NCBI RefSeq assembly: GCF_947500795.1
Contig: NZ_CANMTE010000003.1
Coordinates: 124,001-188,000 of the forward strand
Origin: an uncultured Gelidibacter sp.
GTDB lineage: Bacteria > Bacteroidota > Bacteroidia > Flavobacteriales > Flavobacteriaceae
Length of the DNA stretch: 64,000 bases
Direction: 5' to 3'
The notes beneath the pieces were generated by a model. It made no database searches. It worked only from the letters and a program-made list of their open reading frames with translations, and was not told the origin of the DNA. Positions 17,976-26,167 of this stretch are shown here, one piece after another. How positions within the stretch are numbered: position 1 is the first letter of the stretch; each line of letters begins with the position of its first letter. Both the position numbers and the translations under genes were made by a program.

Positions 17976-18038
17976 ACTGAAGACTGAAAACTGCGTACCG
18001 CCAACTGAAGACTGAATACTGCCAACTGAAAACTGAAA
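17976..18038. repeat. Nine in-phase heptads ACTGNNN
   Basis: Nine consecutive 7-mers, eight beginning ACTG and one ACCG, with no slip, ending two bases before the stop codon of the convergent TerB-like gene. The same ACTGNNN type recurs at 42263-42307. Confidence 0.85.
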
Positions 18039-18040
18039 CC

Positions 18041-18442
18041 TCAATTATACTGGACCTTAAAGATATCAATCAAAAAATCTGGTGGGACAATTTTGTTGGG
18101 GAAGCTTTCCATTAAATCTAGTACCCGATTTATCGACTCATGGCTTAATCCCATCCGTAAACCGAAATTATGAAGTTTTACAAGTTCTTTAGTGGTAATT
18201 TCCTGATCCAGATTCATCAGTAACACCAATCTATGAAATTGAACAATCCGTTCACTGTGCGATTTTAAATGCACATAATTAACGGGGTATTCAAATAAAT
18301 AATCAAAATCGTGTTGCGATACTTCCAACTGTTTTGCAACACCTAAAAGAAATTTATATTCTATGGATTTGATGGAAGCGTCAGTTTGAGCAAAAGCAAT
18401 CATTTCTGAAAGAAGACTCAATTTTTCTATACGATTTATCAT
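18041..18442 (-). CDS. TerB-like helical protein next to uvrB
   Basis: 133 residues, soluble and mostly helical. The pattern KLSLLSEMIAFAQTDASIKSIEYKFLLGVAKQLEVS (about 6-42) and a second helical half (ETTKELVKLHNFGLRMGLS) resemble the TerB/tellurite-resistance fold. Related short flavobacterial proteins are, to my memory, sometimes labelled excinuclease subunit B, apparently by neighbourhood; there is no UvrB sequence in it. Function unknown. It is convergent with uvrB across a repeat-filled gap. Confidence 0.7.
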   Translation of the reverse strand: MINRIEKLSLLSEMIAFAQTDASIKSIEYKFLLGVAKQLEVSQHDFDYLFEYPVNYVHLKSHSERIVQFHRLVLLMNLDQEITTKELVKLHNFGLRMGLSHESINRVLDLMESFPNKIVPPDFLIDIFKVQYN

Positions 18443-18708
18443 AAGAGAGGGAATCTGTTTTTATAATTATAAAGTTAGACAGAATAAAATTTTGATAATC
18501 GTTGATTATTAGCAACTTATCGAAAAATATAGTGTAATTCATCGTGATTTTCTTGACTTCATGTAATTAATTATTCTAACAAGCTAATAACCAGCTATTT
18601 ACAAGGTTTTTATGTTTCATCGTTTTTCGTCTTTTTAAATCCTTATTTACGAGGCCAGTAATCGGTGGTAATTCATAAATTTGTTTTCTAAAAACCCAGA
18701 GAGTAGTA
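18443..18708. other. 266-nt intergenic region with one promoter box
   Basis: Divergent gap between the TerB-like gene and the esterase gene. The only recognisable element is the -7 box TAAATTTG at 18676-18683, on the plus strand, 25 nt before the esterase ATG. Confidence 0.5.
18676..18683 (+). promoter_or_regulatory. -7 box TAAATTTG
   Basis: Exact TAnnTTTG, 25 nt before the esterase ATG at 18709. No -33 TTG is obvious at the usual distance. Confidence 0.5.
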
Positions 18709-19515
18709 ATGAAATTTATCAAACTTTTCGTTGTAATTAGTTTTGCATTCTGCACTCTTGGCTATGGTCAACATACCGTTTCAAAGCAAGTTTCTACCTT
18801 CACTATAGAAGCAACTCAGTTACAAACTCAAAAGAAGATCTGGGTTTATCTCCCAAAAAACTATTCAGAAACCACACTTGATTATCCTGTATTTTATATG
18901 CAGGACGCCCAAAATCTATTTGATGCCAAAACTTCTTATGCAGGTGAATGGCAAATAGATGAGTATCTTGATTCGCTTACAAATCAAAACGTCATAATAA
19001 TAGGTATAGAACACGGAAACGAAAAACGTATGGAAGAACTTACGCCATTTCCTCACGACACCTACGGTGGCGGTAAAGCTGATATGTATCTTGATTTTAT
19101 CATCAATACATTAAAACCGCAGATTGACGCCACATACAGAACATTAAAAGATCCTAAAGACACAACTATATTTGGTTCTTCATTAGGAGGGCTTTTATCC
19201 TTTTATGCTGTAATTAAACATCCTGAAATTTTCGGAAATGCAGGTGTCTTTTCGCCGTCATTTTGGTTCAGCAATGCTATATTTGATCTTGTTTCTAAAT
19301 CAGAAATTTCCCAAAGTTCAAGATTTTACTTTTTGTCAGGTTCTAATGAAAGCGAAACAATGGTTCCCGATCAACAAAAAATGGTAGCTTTATTATTGGA
19401 AAAAGGAGTTCCTGGACATCATATTAAAAGCACCATTATTGAAGGTGGGCAACATAATGAAGCGCTCTGGCGTGACCATTTCCCTGAAGCTTACCAATGG
19501 ATTATCAAAAATTAA
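18709..19515 (+). CDS. Exported esterase, esterase D / Fes-like alpha/beta hydrolase
   Basis: 268 residues with a signal peptide (MKFIKLFVVISFAFCTLGYGQ). The catalytic elbow is GSSLGG at 156-161 with Ser158 as nucleophile; the C-terminal GGQHNEALWRDHFP near residue 248 supplies the histidine. The IWVYLPKNYSE and YPVFYMQDAQNLFD segments are typical of the putative esterase family PF00756 (IroE, Fes, feruloyl esterases). Acts in the periplasm or outside. The substrate, possibly a carbohydrate ester or siderophore-like ester, is not readable. Confidence 0.85.
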   Translation: MKFIKLFVVISFAFCTLGYGQHTVSKQVSTFTIEATQLQTQKKIWVYLPKNYSETTLDYPVFYMQDAQNLFDAKTSYAGEWQIDEYLDSLTNQNVIIIGIEHGNEKRMEELTPFPHDTYGGGKADMYLDFIINTLKPQIDATYRTLKDPKDTTIFGSSLGGLLSFYAVIKHPEIFGNAGVFSPSFWFSNAIFDLVSKSEISQSSRFYFLSGSNESETMVPDQQKMVALLLEKGVPGHHIKSTIIEGGQHNEALWRDHFPEAYQWIIKN

Positions 19516-19578
19516 AGAAATTCAACACAACCAACTTTACATAAAAATTATATATTACAACAACTTAACACCATTACA

Positions 19579-19836
19579 ATGACTAATAACGATATTTTTA
19601 AAAAGCTACGCGTCGCTCTTCAATTAAGAGATGATGAAATTATAAAAATTCTTGAACTCGTAGATTTTAGAATCACTAAAAGCGAATTAGGTGCTTTTTT
19701 CAGGAAAGAAGACCATCCAAATTATGTAGAATGTGGTGACCAAATTTTGCGTAACTTTCTAAATGGCTTGGTTATTCATTTACGCGGGCCAAAACCAGTA
19801 AAAGATACCAAACCAAAACCTAAGAAAAAAGATTAA
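19579..19836 (+). CDS. DUF1456 family protein, single-repeat form
   Basis: 85 residues. Residues 1-68 match one DUF1456 unit (NNDIFKKLRVALQLRDDEIIKILELVDFRITKSELGAFFRKEDH). E. coli YehS and many relatives carry two such units in about 155 residues, so this copy is a half-length form. The tail is Lys/Pro-rich. Function unknown. It lies 46 nt before another small basic protein gene. Confidence 0.8.
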   Translation: MTNNDIFKKLRVALQLRDDEIIKILELVDFRITKSELGAFFRKEDHPNYVECGDQILRNFLNGLVIHLRGPKPVKDTKPKPKKKD

Positions 19837-19882
19837 ATAGATTCCATGTAATAGTGCCATTCATTGAGGCAACACGTAAAAA

Positions 19883-20167
19883 ATGAGACTTATGAGTAAT
19901 TTATCAAACATCACCTCTGAAATTGAAAAATATGCCAGCGACTCAAATTTGACTGAATTGCAAATCGTTGAGAAACTGGAAAAACACTACTTTAATAAAA
20001 AGGTAAACGAGAATTTAAAGCTGTATAAAAAAGGAAAGAAAAAAGTGCGGGAAATAACTAAAGACCTAAAAATCTCGCCACGAAGATTTTATGCAATTTT
20101 AGAAAAAAAGAAAATAGAACATAAGAAATATAAAAAGAGCGATTCAAACCAAGAGGCTCAACTTTAG
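19883..20167 (+). CDS. Small lysine-rich protein of unknown function
   Basis: 94 residues (or 91 from the ATG at 19892). No family recognised. The C-terminal half (KGKKKVREITKDLKISPRRFYAILEKKKI) is strongly basic and reads like a helix-turn-helix, suggesting nucleic-acid binding. It follows the DUF1456 gene on the same strand, and a strong hairpin terminator stands 74 nt after its stop, so the two may form a transcript. Confidence 0.6.
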   Translation: MRLMSNLSNITSEIEKYASDSNLTELQIVEKLEKHYFNKKVNENLKLYKKGKKKVREITKDLKISPRRFYAILEKKKIEHKKYKKSDSNQEAQL

Positions 20168-20240
20168 AACGTTTTGCGTAATCAGAAACTTAAAAGTAAA
20201 AACGCTTCGAAGATTATTCTAAACCATATTTCAATAAAAA

Positions 20241-20271
20241 AGACCTCACAAGTTCATTACTCGTGAGGTCT
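20241..20271. terminator. Bidirectional terminator
   Basis: Stem AGACCTCACAAG / CTCGTGAGGTCT (one mismatch) with A-run on the left and T-rich sequence on the right, between the convergent small basic protein gene and sucC. Confidence 0.85.
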
Positions 20272-20299
20272 CTTCCTATTATATAAGGTTTGTTTTAGA

Positions 20300-21490
20300 T
20301 TAAGCTAAAACCGACTGTACTTTATCAGCAGCTTCCTGGAATTCAGTAGCACTCATAACATCCAATCCTGAATCGTCAATTAATTTCTTAGCGATATCAG
20401 CGTTTGTTCCTTGTAAACGTACAATAATTGGCACATCAATATTACCCATGTTTTTATAAGCATCGATAACACCTTGCGCAACTCTGTCGCAACGAACAAT
20501 TCCACCAAAAATATTGATCAAGATTGCTTTTACAGCTGGATCTTTCAAAATAATTCTGAATGCTGCCTCAACACGAGCTGCATCTGCAGTACCTCCTACG
20601 TCTAAGAAGTTCGCTGGCTCACCACCTGCTTGCTTAATTAAATCCATAGTAGCCATTGCAAGTCCAGCACCGTTAACCATACAGCCAACGTTTCCTTCTA
20701 AGTCAACATAATTTAAACCTAAAGCGCCAGCTTCAACTTCAATAGCACTTTCTTCACGTAAATCACGTAAATCTAAATAATCTTTATGTCTGAATAATGA
20801 ATTGTCATCAATTGTAACCTTTGCATCAACAGCCATAATCTTGTTATCACTTGTTTTCAACACAGGGTTGATCTCAAATAAAGATGCATCAGATTTTACA
20901 TAGGCAGTATAAAGATTTGTCACAAATTTGGTCATTTCTTTAAAGGCAGTACCTTCAAGACCTAAATTAAATGCAACACGTCTTGCTTGGAAAGGTAAAA
21001 TACCTGTAGCAGGATCAATTTCTTCAGTAAAAATTAAGTGTGGCGTTTCTTCAGCAACTGTTTCAATATCCATTCCACCTTCAGTAGAATACATGATCAT
21101 GTTACGACCAGTTCCTCTATTTAAAAGTACAGATACATAAAACTCGCTAGTTTCACTTTCACCTGGATAGTATACATCCTCAGCCACCAATACTTGATGA
21201 ACTTTTTTACCTTCAGCTGAAGTTTGAGGTGTTACCAACTGCATCCCGATAATTTGTCCTGCAATTTCTTCTACTTCCTTAAGGTTTTTGGCCAATTTAA
21301 CACCGCCACCTTTTCCACGTCCACCTGCATGAACTTGTGCTTTGATCACATGCCATCCGGTTCCGGTTTCAGCGGTCAATTGTTTTGCTGCAGCAACAGC
21401 TTCATTAGCATTTTTTGCGACATAACCTCTTTGGATACGTACTCCAAAACTGCTTAAAATATCTTTTCCTTGATACTCGTGTAAATTCAT
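20300..21490 (-). CDS. sucC: Succinyl-CoA synthetase beta subunit (ADP-forming)
   Basis: 396 residues. MNLHEYQGKDILSSFGV opens the ATP-grasp domain; KAQVHAGGRGKGGGVK (about 51-66) is the nucleotide-binding loop; the C-terminal ligase-CoA domain shows FLDVGGTAD, INIFGGIVRCD and VRLQGTNA. With the alpha subunit (SucD, not in this window) it interconverts succinyl-CoA and succinate in the TCA cycle. Monocistronic between a terminator and a promoter, as is common in flavobacteria where sucC and sucD are separate. Confidence 0.96.
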   Translation of the reverse strand: MNLHEYQGKDILSSFGVRIQRGYVAKNANEAVAAAKQLTAETGTGWHVIKAQVHAGGRGKGGGVKLAKNLKEVEEIAGQIIGMQLVTPQTSAEGKKVHQVLVAEDVYYPGESETSEFYVSVLLNRGTGRNMIMYSTEGGMDIETVAEETPHLIFTEEIDPATGILPFQARRVAFNLGLEGTAFKEMTKFVTNLYTAYVKSDASLFEINPVLKTSDNKIMAVDAKVTIDDNSLFRHKDYLDLRDLREESAIEVEAGALGLNYVDLEGNVGCMVNGAGLAMATMDLIKQAGGEPANFLDVGGTADAARVEAAFRIILKDPAVKAILINIFGGIVRCDRVAQGVIDAYKNMGNIDVPIIVRLQGTNADIAKKLIDDSGLDVMSATEFQEAADKVQSVLA

Positions 21491-21570
21491 ATTGATCAGT
21501 ATATAATTGTTCCGTTATTAAGTTCTGAAAATGTTTCAGCTAAAGCGGAAATCTCTATTTTTATGCAGCA

Positions 21571-21601
21571 CAAAAGTAATCAACATAAATGTTTTAACCA
21601 A
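21571..21601 (-). promoter_or_regulatory. sucC promoter: TTG - 20 nt - TACTTTTG
   Basis: On the minus strand the -7 box TACTTTTG (21571-21578) matches TAnnTTTG and a -33 TTG (21599-21601) lies 20 nt upstream. This is one of the best Bacteroidota promoters in the window, with an 80-nt leader to the sucC ATG at 21490. Confidence 0.7.
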
Positions 21602-21728
21602 TAAATTTAAGTATTGTTTGTTAGGAGCTAATCCATTATATAAAAAGATGCACCATTTTTACGTATTTCGTTATGCTTGAATAAAAAAAAGGATTTAGAT
21701 TTACCGCTATTAAAAATTTATTATAAAA

Positions 21729-22940
21729 ATGGAACAACAAACCTTACTTCAAATTGCAAAAGACTTCGAAAGTCCAGTTTATGTCTATGATACTGAGAAA
21801 ATTGGAGCTCAATATAAACGCTTAACATCTGCATTCAGTAAGGTTAAAAATTTAAGGATCAACTATGCTGTAAAGGCATTATCCAATATTTCCGTATTAA
21901 AATTTTTCAAAACACTTGGTTCTGGTTTAGATACAGTATCCATTCAGGAAGTTCAATTAGGATTGAAAGCAGGTTTTTCTCCAGATCAAATTATCTATAC
22001 TCCTAATGGTGTTTCTCTTGAAGAAATTGAAATGGCTGCAAAACTTGGCGTTCAAATCAATATTGACAACCTTTCCATCTTAGAGCAATTTGGAACGCGT
22101 CATCCAAAAACACCAGTGTGTATTCGTATAAATCCGCACGTTATGGCGGGTGGTAATACCAATATTTCTGTTGGCCATATTGATAGTAAATTCGGGATTT
22201 CAATTCATCAAATCCCTCATTTATTGAGAATTATTGAAAACACCAAGATGAACATTAACGGTATCCATATGCATACTGGGAGTGATATTCTTGATATTGA
22301 AGTGTTTTTATATGCCAGCGAAATCTTATTTGATACGGCATTACACTTTAAGGATTTAGAATTTATCGATTTTGGATCAGGCTTCAAAGTTCCTTATAAA
22401 GAAGGCGATATTGAAACCAATATTGAAGAATTAGGAGAAAAACTCACCAAACGATTCAATAACTTTTGTAAAAAATATGGTCGTGAATTAACCTTAACGT
22501 TCGAACCTGGAAAATTCTTGGTAAGTGAAGCTGGTGTATTCTTGACGAAAGTAAACGTTGTTAAACAAACCACATCTACTGTGTTTGCTCAGATAGATTC
22601 TGGTTTTAACCATTTGATCAGACCAATGCTTTATGGTTCTGAACATGAAATCATCAACATCTCTAACCCGAAGGGTCGTGAGCGTTTCTACTCGGTTGTA
22701 GGATATATTTGTGAAACGGATACGTTCGCTAATAACCGTCGCATTACTGAAATTAGTGAAGGCGACATCCTATGTTTTAAAAACGCAGGTGCTTACTGTT
22801 TTACAATGGCAAGTAATTACAACTCTCGTTACAGACCTGCTGAAGTATTATGGCATAATAAAAAAGCACATTTGATTAGAAAGCGTGAGACATTTGATGA
22901 CATTATTAACAATCAAATTGAAATTGATTTAGGTGCATAA
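21729..22940 (+). CDS. lysA: Diaminopimelate decarboxylase
   Basis: 403 residues, fold III PLP enzyme. The PLP lysine is in INYAVKALSN (K49). Later motifs include VGHIDSKFGI, HMHTGSDI, FIDFGSGFKV, EPGKFLVSEAG and the second-subunit cysteine region VGYICETDTFANN, then AYCFTMASNYNSR. It removes CO2 from meso-diaminopimelate to give lysine, the last lysine-biosynthesis step. Monocistronic here; no lysine riboswitch recognised upstream. Confidence 0.94.
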   Translation: MEQQTLLQIAKDFESPVYVYDTEKIGAQYKRLTSAFSKVKNLRINYAVKALSNISVLKFFKTLGSGLDTVSIQEVQLGLKAGFSPDQIIYTPNGVSLEEIEMAAKLGVQINIDNLSILEQFGTRHPKTPVCIRINPHVMAGGNTNISVGHIDSKFGISIHQIPHLLRIIENTKMNINGIHMHTGSDILDIEVFLYASEILFDTALHFKDLEFIDFGSGFKVPYKEGDIETNIEELGEKLTKRFNNFCKKYGRELTLTFEPGKFLVSEAGVFLTKVNVVKQTTSTVFAQIDSGFNHLIRPMLYGSEHEIINISNPKGRERFYSVVGYICETDTFANNRRITEISEGDILCFKNAGAYCFTMASNYNSRYRPAEVLWHNKKAHLIRKRETFDDIINNQIEIDLGA

Positions 22941-23040
22941 TAATTGGAAGTGGGATATTATTATTTTAAAAATTCAATAAACTTATAGTATCTTTAATTT
23001 CAAAATACTGCTTTAAATCAAGTCTTTATATAATTTTTCA

Positions 23041-24081
23041 ATGAACTATATTCAACCAAAGCTCATCCGGCAAATCTTCGCGATAATGCTCATGTTATTT
23101 ATGGGAAGCCTCATATTTATTGAGTTGCTACCTTATCTTACAGGTGTGCTTGGGGCAATAACCATCTACATTTTATTCAGAAAGTGGATGGCGACTTTAG
23201 TGAAAAAGAAAAATTGGTCACCAACTTGGGCTGCTTTATTAATCATGCTTATTTCTTTTGTCGGAATCCTTATTCCCCTTGCTGGGATCGTTTGGATGTT
23301 GAGTAATAAAATAGGTAGGGCAGTTAATAATAGTGAACAAGTAGTGACTGCATTTAAGGAACAATTGTCCAGTATTCAACATTATATAGGTTTTGATATT
23401 GGATCGAATATTGATACGAGCGCTATTACGGGATGGGTTTCTTCAAATTTACAAAACCTCGTCGGTGGTACTTTTAATGCCTTTATTGCGATTGGTTTGA
23501 TGTACTTTATGCTGTACTATATGCTGACTAACCGTAGAGAATTGCGCGAATCTTTAACTGATTATATTCCGTTAGACAATTACAACTTAAAAGAAATTGG
23601 CCAAGAGATACAAACTATGGTACGCTCTAACGCCATTGGGATTCCTTTAGTAGCCATAGCACAAGGTATTATAGCGCTTGTTGGGTTTTTGATTTTTGGA
23701 ATTGATGAACCTTTCTTTTGGTTTGTTATTGTCACCATAGGATCAATGATTCCATTTGTGGGAACGCTTATTGGTATCCTGCCTGTCTTTTTAATTAGCC
23801 TTTCAAGTGGTGATACCTTTCAAGCCTGGGGCATCTTAATCTACGGATTGGTAGTTGTAGGATCCACAGATAATATCATCCGTCTTTATGTTCTTAAAAA
23901 ATTAGATGACGTCCACCCTCTAATCACCTTGGTTGGTGTTATTGTTGGCGTTCCAATATTTGGTTTTATCGGATTGATATTTGGACCTTTATTGATCAGT
24001 CTATTTTTAGCGGTGGTTAGTATTTATAAAAAGGAATACGGAAAGCCGAAACCTAACACGCATAATAGAAGAATGTTGTAA
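23041..24081 (+). CDS. AI-2E family transporter (UPF0118)
   Basis: 346 residues with about seven to eight membrane helices. The family pattern is clear: paired N-terminal helices, a soluble loop (around 85-145), and the C-terminal half containing IPLVAIAQGIIALVGFLIFG, PFVGTLIGILPVFLI and HPLITLVGVIVGVPIFGFIGLIFGPLL. Named after E. coli TqsA (autoinducer-2 export), but members also act as Na+/H+ antiporters, so the substrate is not assignable. Follows lysA by about 100 nt. Confidence 0.88.
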   Translation: MNYIQPKLIRQIFAIMLMLFMGSLIFIELLPYLTGVLGAITIYILFRKWMATLVKKKNWSPTWAALLIMLISFVGILIPLAGIVWMLSNKIGRAVNNSEQVVTAFKEQLSSIQHYIGFDIGSNIDTSAITGWVSSNLQNLVGGTFNAFIAIGLMYFMLYYMLTNRRELRESLTDYIPLDNYNLKEIGQEIQTMVRSNAIGIPLVAIAQGIIALVGFLIFGIDEPFFWFVIVTIGSMIPFVGTLIGILPVFLISLSSGDTFQAWGILIYGLVVVGSTDNIIRLYVLKKLDDVHPLITLVGVIVGVPIFGFIGLIFGPLLISLFLAVVSIYKKEYGKPKPNTHNRRML

Positions 24082-24185
24082 CGCAACAGGCAAAATTCTG
24101 ATGGTTTAAAATATTTTCTGGTTATTGGTCCTCTTATAATTCCTCAGTATATATCCAGAACTGCGTATCGATTGAATCGCCGTGA

Positions 24186-24650
24186 TTAGTCAATCATAAT
24201 ATCATCCTCTGTATCTGCCACACCATCTTTTCCTAAAGAATACAGGTTATAGCTTTCGCCTGTAGCGTGCCGAGTATATACAAAATCACGATTCCAATAG
24301 TCTACTCCTACACGCTTTAATAATGGATTATTTCTGATAATAGTGCTCAGTTTTTTGGGATATTCGCCTGTAGATTTCTTTTCATGTTCCAAAAGCAATA
24401 TCACTTCTGATAACTTTTTAGTCGTTTGCTTTTCTTCTTTTGAATGAAGAAACAAGTTGGCTCTTAATAAAAATCCTAAGGAGACAACCAATATTAAGAT
24501 GACCATAATCTTTAATAGTGGAGACCACATTCTTTTAGGAGGAAGATTATGTTTTTGTTCATACCGTCGCTGTTTGCGTCGTTTAAGCCAAAATTTAAAT
24601 TCTTCAAAAATCAACAACACTTCCGCAAATAACCCAGCTAACGCCTCCAT
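24186..24650 (-). CDS. Membrane protein with GspG-like (pseudopilin) C-terminus
   Basis: 154 residues. A basic N-terminal segment (about 18-45) precedes one membrane helix (about 47-64: LLKIMVILILVVSLGFLL). The periplasmic part has EYPKKLSTIIRN and then DYWNRDFVYTRH, ESYNLYSLGKDGVADTEDDI, which mirrors the C-terminal Trp/Ca-binding end of type II secretion major pseudopilin GspG. The normal prepilin peptidase site and hydrophobic N-terminus are missing. It starts eight bases after the stop of the M28 peptidase gene, so the two are probably one operon. Confidence 0.72.
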   Translation of the reverse strand: MEALAGLFAEVLLIFEEFKFWLKRRKQRRYEQKHNLPPKRMWSPLLKIMVILILVVSLGFLLRANLFLHSKEEKQTTKKLSEVILLLEHEKKSTGEYPKKLSTIIRNNPLLKRVGVDYWNRDFVYTRHATGESYNLYSLGKDGVADTEDDIMID

Positions 24651-24658
24651 GGAAATTA

Positions 24659-26062
24659 CTAATTTTTAAAGGTTTTATTAATCATCTCAACCGATGTACC
24701 ATAGGTATCAAAAAGATATACCAAAGACGCCATAGCTGCCGCCCCAAGTTCCAACTCTCTTTTATTAACCGCATCAAAGGTGTCTGTTGCAGCGTGATGA
24801 TGATCAAAATAACGTTGTGAATCTGGTTTAAGGCCTGCCAAGACAATTCCGTCAGACTTCAACGGACCAATATCAGCGCCACTTCCACCCTTTTCAAAAT
24901 AGTGTATCAAATAGGGCTTAAATAATTCTTTCCAGCCTAATACCTTTTCAAACATAGCATCACTACTGTCAAATGAAAATCCTCTTGGCGTAAAGCCACC
25001 CGAATCACTTTCCAATGCAAAAATGTGATTTTCACCTTTCGATTTTGCAACCTCAGCATATTTTTTGCCTCCTCTAAGGCCGTTTTCCTCATTCATAAAT
25101 AATACCACCCTGATGCTTCGTTTTGGTTTGATTCCACTCTCTTTTAGTAATCGCAAGACGTCCATAGATTGTACAACACCTGCGCCGTCATCATGAGAAC
25201 CATCGCCTAAATCCCATGAATCCAAATGACCACCTACAACTATATACTCATCAGGAAATTCTGTTCCTGTAATTTCGCCAATCACATTAAAAGATTCGAC
25301 ATCTGCCAATTGCTGACAATTCTGCTTAAAAAAGAAATTTATGGAAGGATTTAACGCCAACATGGTACTCAATAACTCCGCGTGATTAGTGCTAATTGCA
25401 GCAGAAGGAATCCGTTGGGAAACAGGCAAATCGCCATAAGTCATACTTCCCGTATGTGGAAAATCGTCCAACCTTAAATTTAACGAACGAACAATAACAC
25501 CCACCGCGCCGAGCTTCCCCGCTTCATAGGCGCCTGCGTAACGTTGGTCTGCACATCCGCCATAAGCTTCAAAGGTATCTATTAAATCAGCTTGCATTGG
25601 GCGATTAAAAAACACAATCTTTCCCTTTACTTTTTCCTTTCCTAACGCTTTCAGCTCGTCTATCCCTTTCACTTCAACAACTTGTGCCCGCACACCTCCG
25701 TTAGGAGTTTCAACAGAACCTCCCAAAGCGCAAATGTTGACGTGTGTTGTTTGTCCTGGTTCGGTTTCAATGTATGCAAATTCAGGTAAGCCCCTAACCC
25801 ATTTTGGAACCATCACAGATTGTAACCAAACCTTATCCAATCCGAGTTTTTCAAGTTCTTCTTTTGTATACTTCACCGCTTGCTCTGCACCAAATGATCC
25901 CGAAAGTCGTGGACCAATAGTATTTGAAAGGTGGTTTAACCACTCATAACTTTTACCATTAGTCAAGGAAATACTATAAATAGTTTTAATGGTCTCAGCA
26001 TCTGATTGTGCGGATACTTGTAATGAAAAAATGAATAGAATTAAGATGCAGAACTGTTTCAT
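24659..26062 (-). CDS. Exported M28 aminopeptidase/carboxypeptidase Q-like
   Basis: 467 residues with signal peptide (MKQFCILILFIFSLQVSAQ). A PA-type insert (about 120-240) sits inside the M28 catalytic domain. Zinc ligands and catalytic residues are visible in GGHLDSWDLGDGSHDDGAG, MNEENGLRGG and ALESDSGGF, with a late HHAATDTFD. This order and the length match the M28 subgroup of plasma glutamate carboxypeptidase (carboxypeptidase Q). It likely trims short peptides in the periplasm. Confidence 0.9.
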   Translation of the reverse strand: MKQFCILILFIFSLQVSAQSDAETIKTIYSISLTNGKSYEWLNHLSNTIGPRLSGSFGAEQAVKYTKEELEKLGLDKVWLQSVMVPKWVRGLPEFAYIETEPGQTTHVNICALGGSVETPNGGVRAQVVEVKGIDELKALGKEKVKGKIVFFNRPMQADLIDTFEAYGGCADQRYAGAYEAGKLGAVGVIVRSLNLRLDDFPHTGSMTYGDLPVSQRIPSAAISTNHAELLSTMLALNPSINFFFKQNCQQLADVESFNVIGEITGTEFPDEYIVVGGHLDSWDLGDGSHDDGAGVVQSMDVLRLLKESGIKPKRSIRVVLFMNEENGLRGGKKYAEVAKSKGENHIFALESDSGGFTPRGFSFDSSDAMFEKVLGWKELFKPYLIHYFEKGGSGADIGPLKSDGIVLAGLKPDSQRYFDHHHAATDTFDAVNKRELELGAAAMASLVYLFDTYGTSVEMINKTFKN

Positions 26063-26130
26063 ATATTAGAAGTTAAAATAACTTTTGATTACCTGATTAA
26101 TTGATTTTTATTGGACTTGAAGCATAAAAA

Positions 26131-26160
26131 AACCTTTCAGATTTAAGAGTCTGAAAGGTT
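26131..26160 (-). terminator. Terminator of the PPK2 operon
   Basis: Perfect 11-bp stem AACCTTTCAGA / TCTGAAAGGTT with an 8-nt loop, followed on the minus strand by a run of T. It stands eight bases after the PPK2 stop codon and closes the six-gene operon. Confidence 0.92.
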
Positions 26161-26167
26161 GAGATTA

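Noticed and set aside
17855-18038. CRISPR array
   Set aside because: Period is 7 nt, repeats are degenerate and there are no spacers or cas genes.
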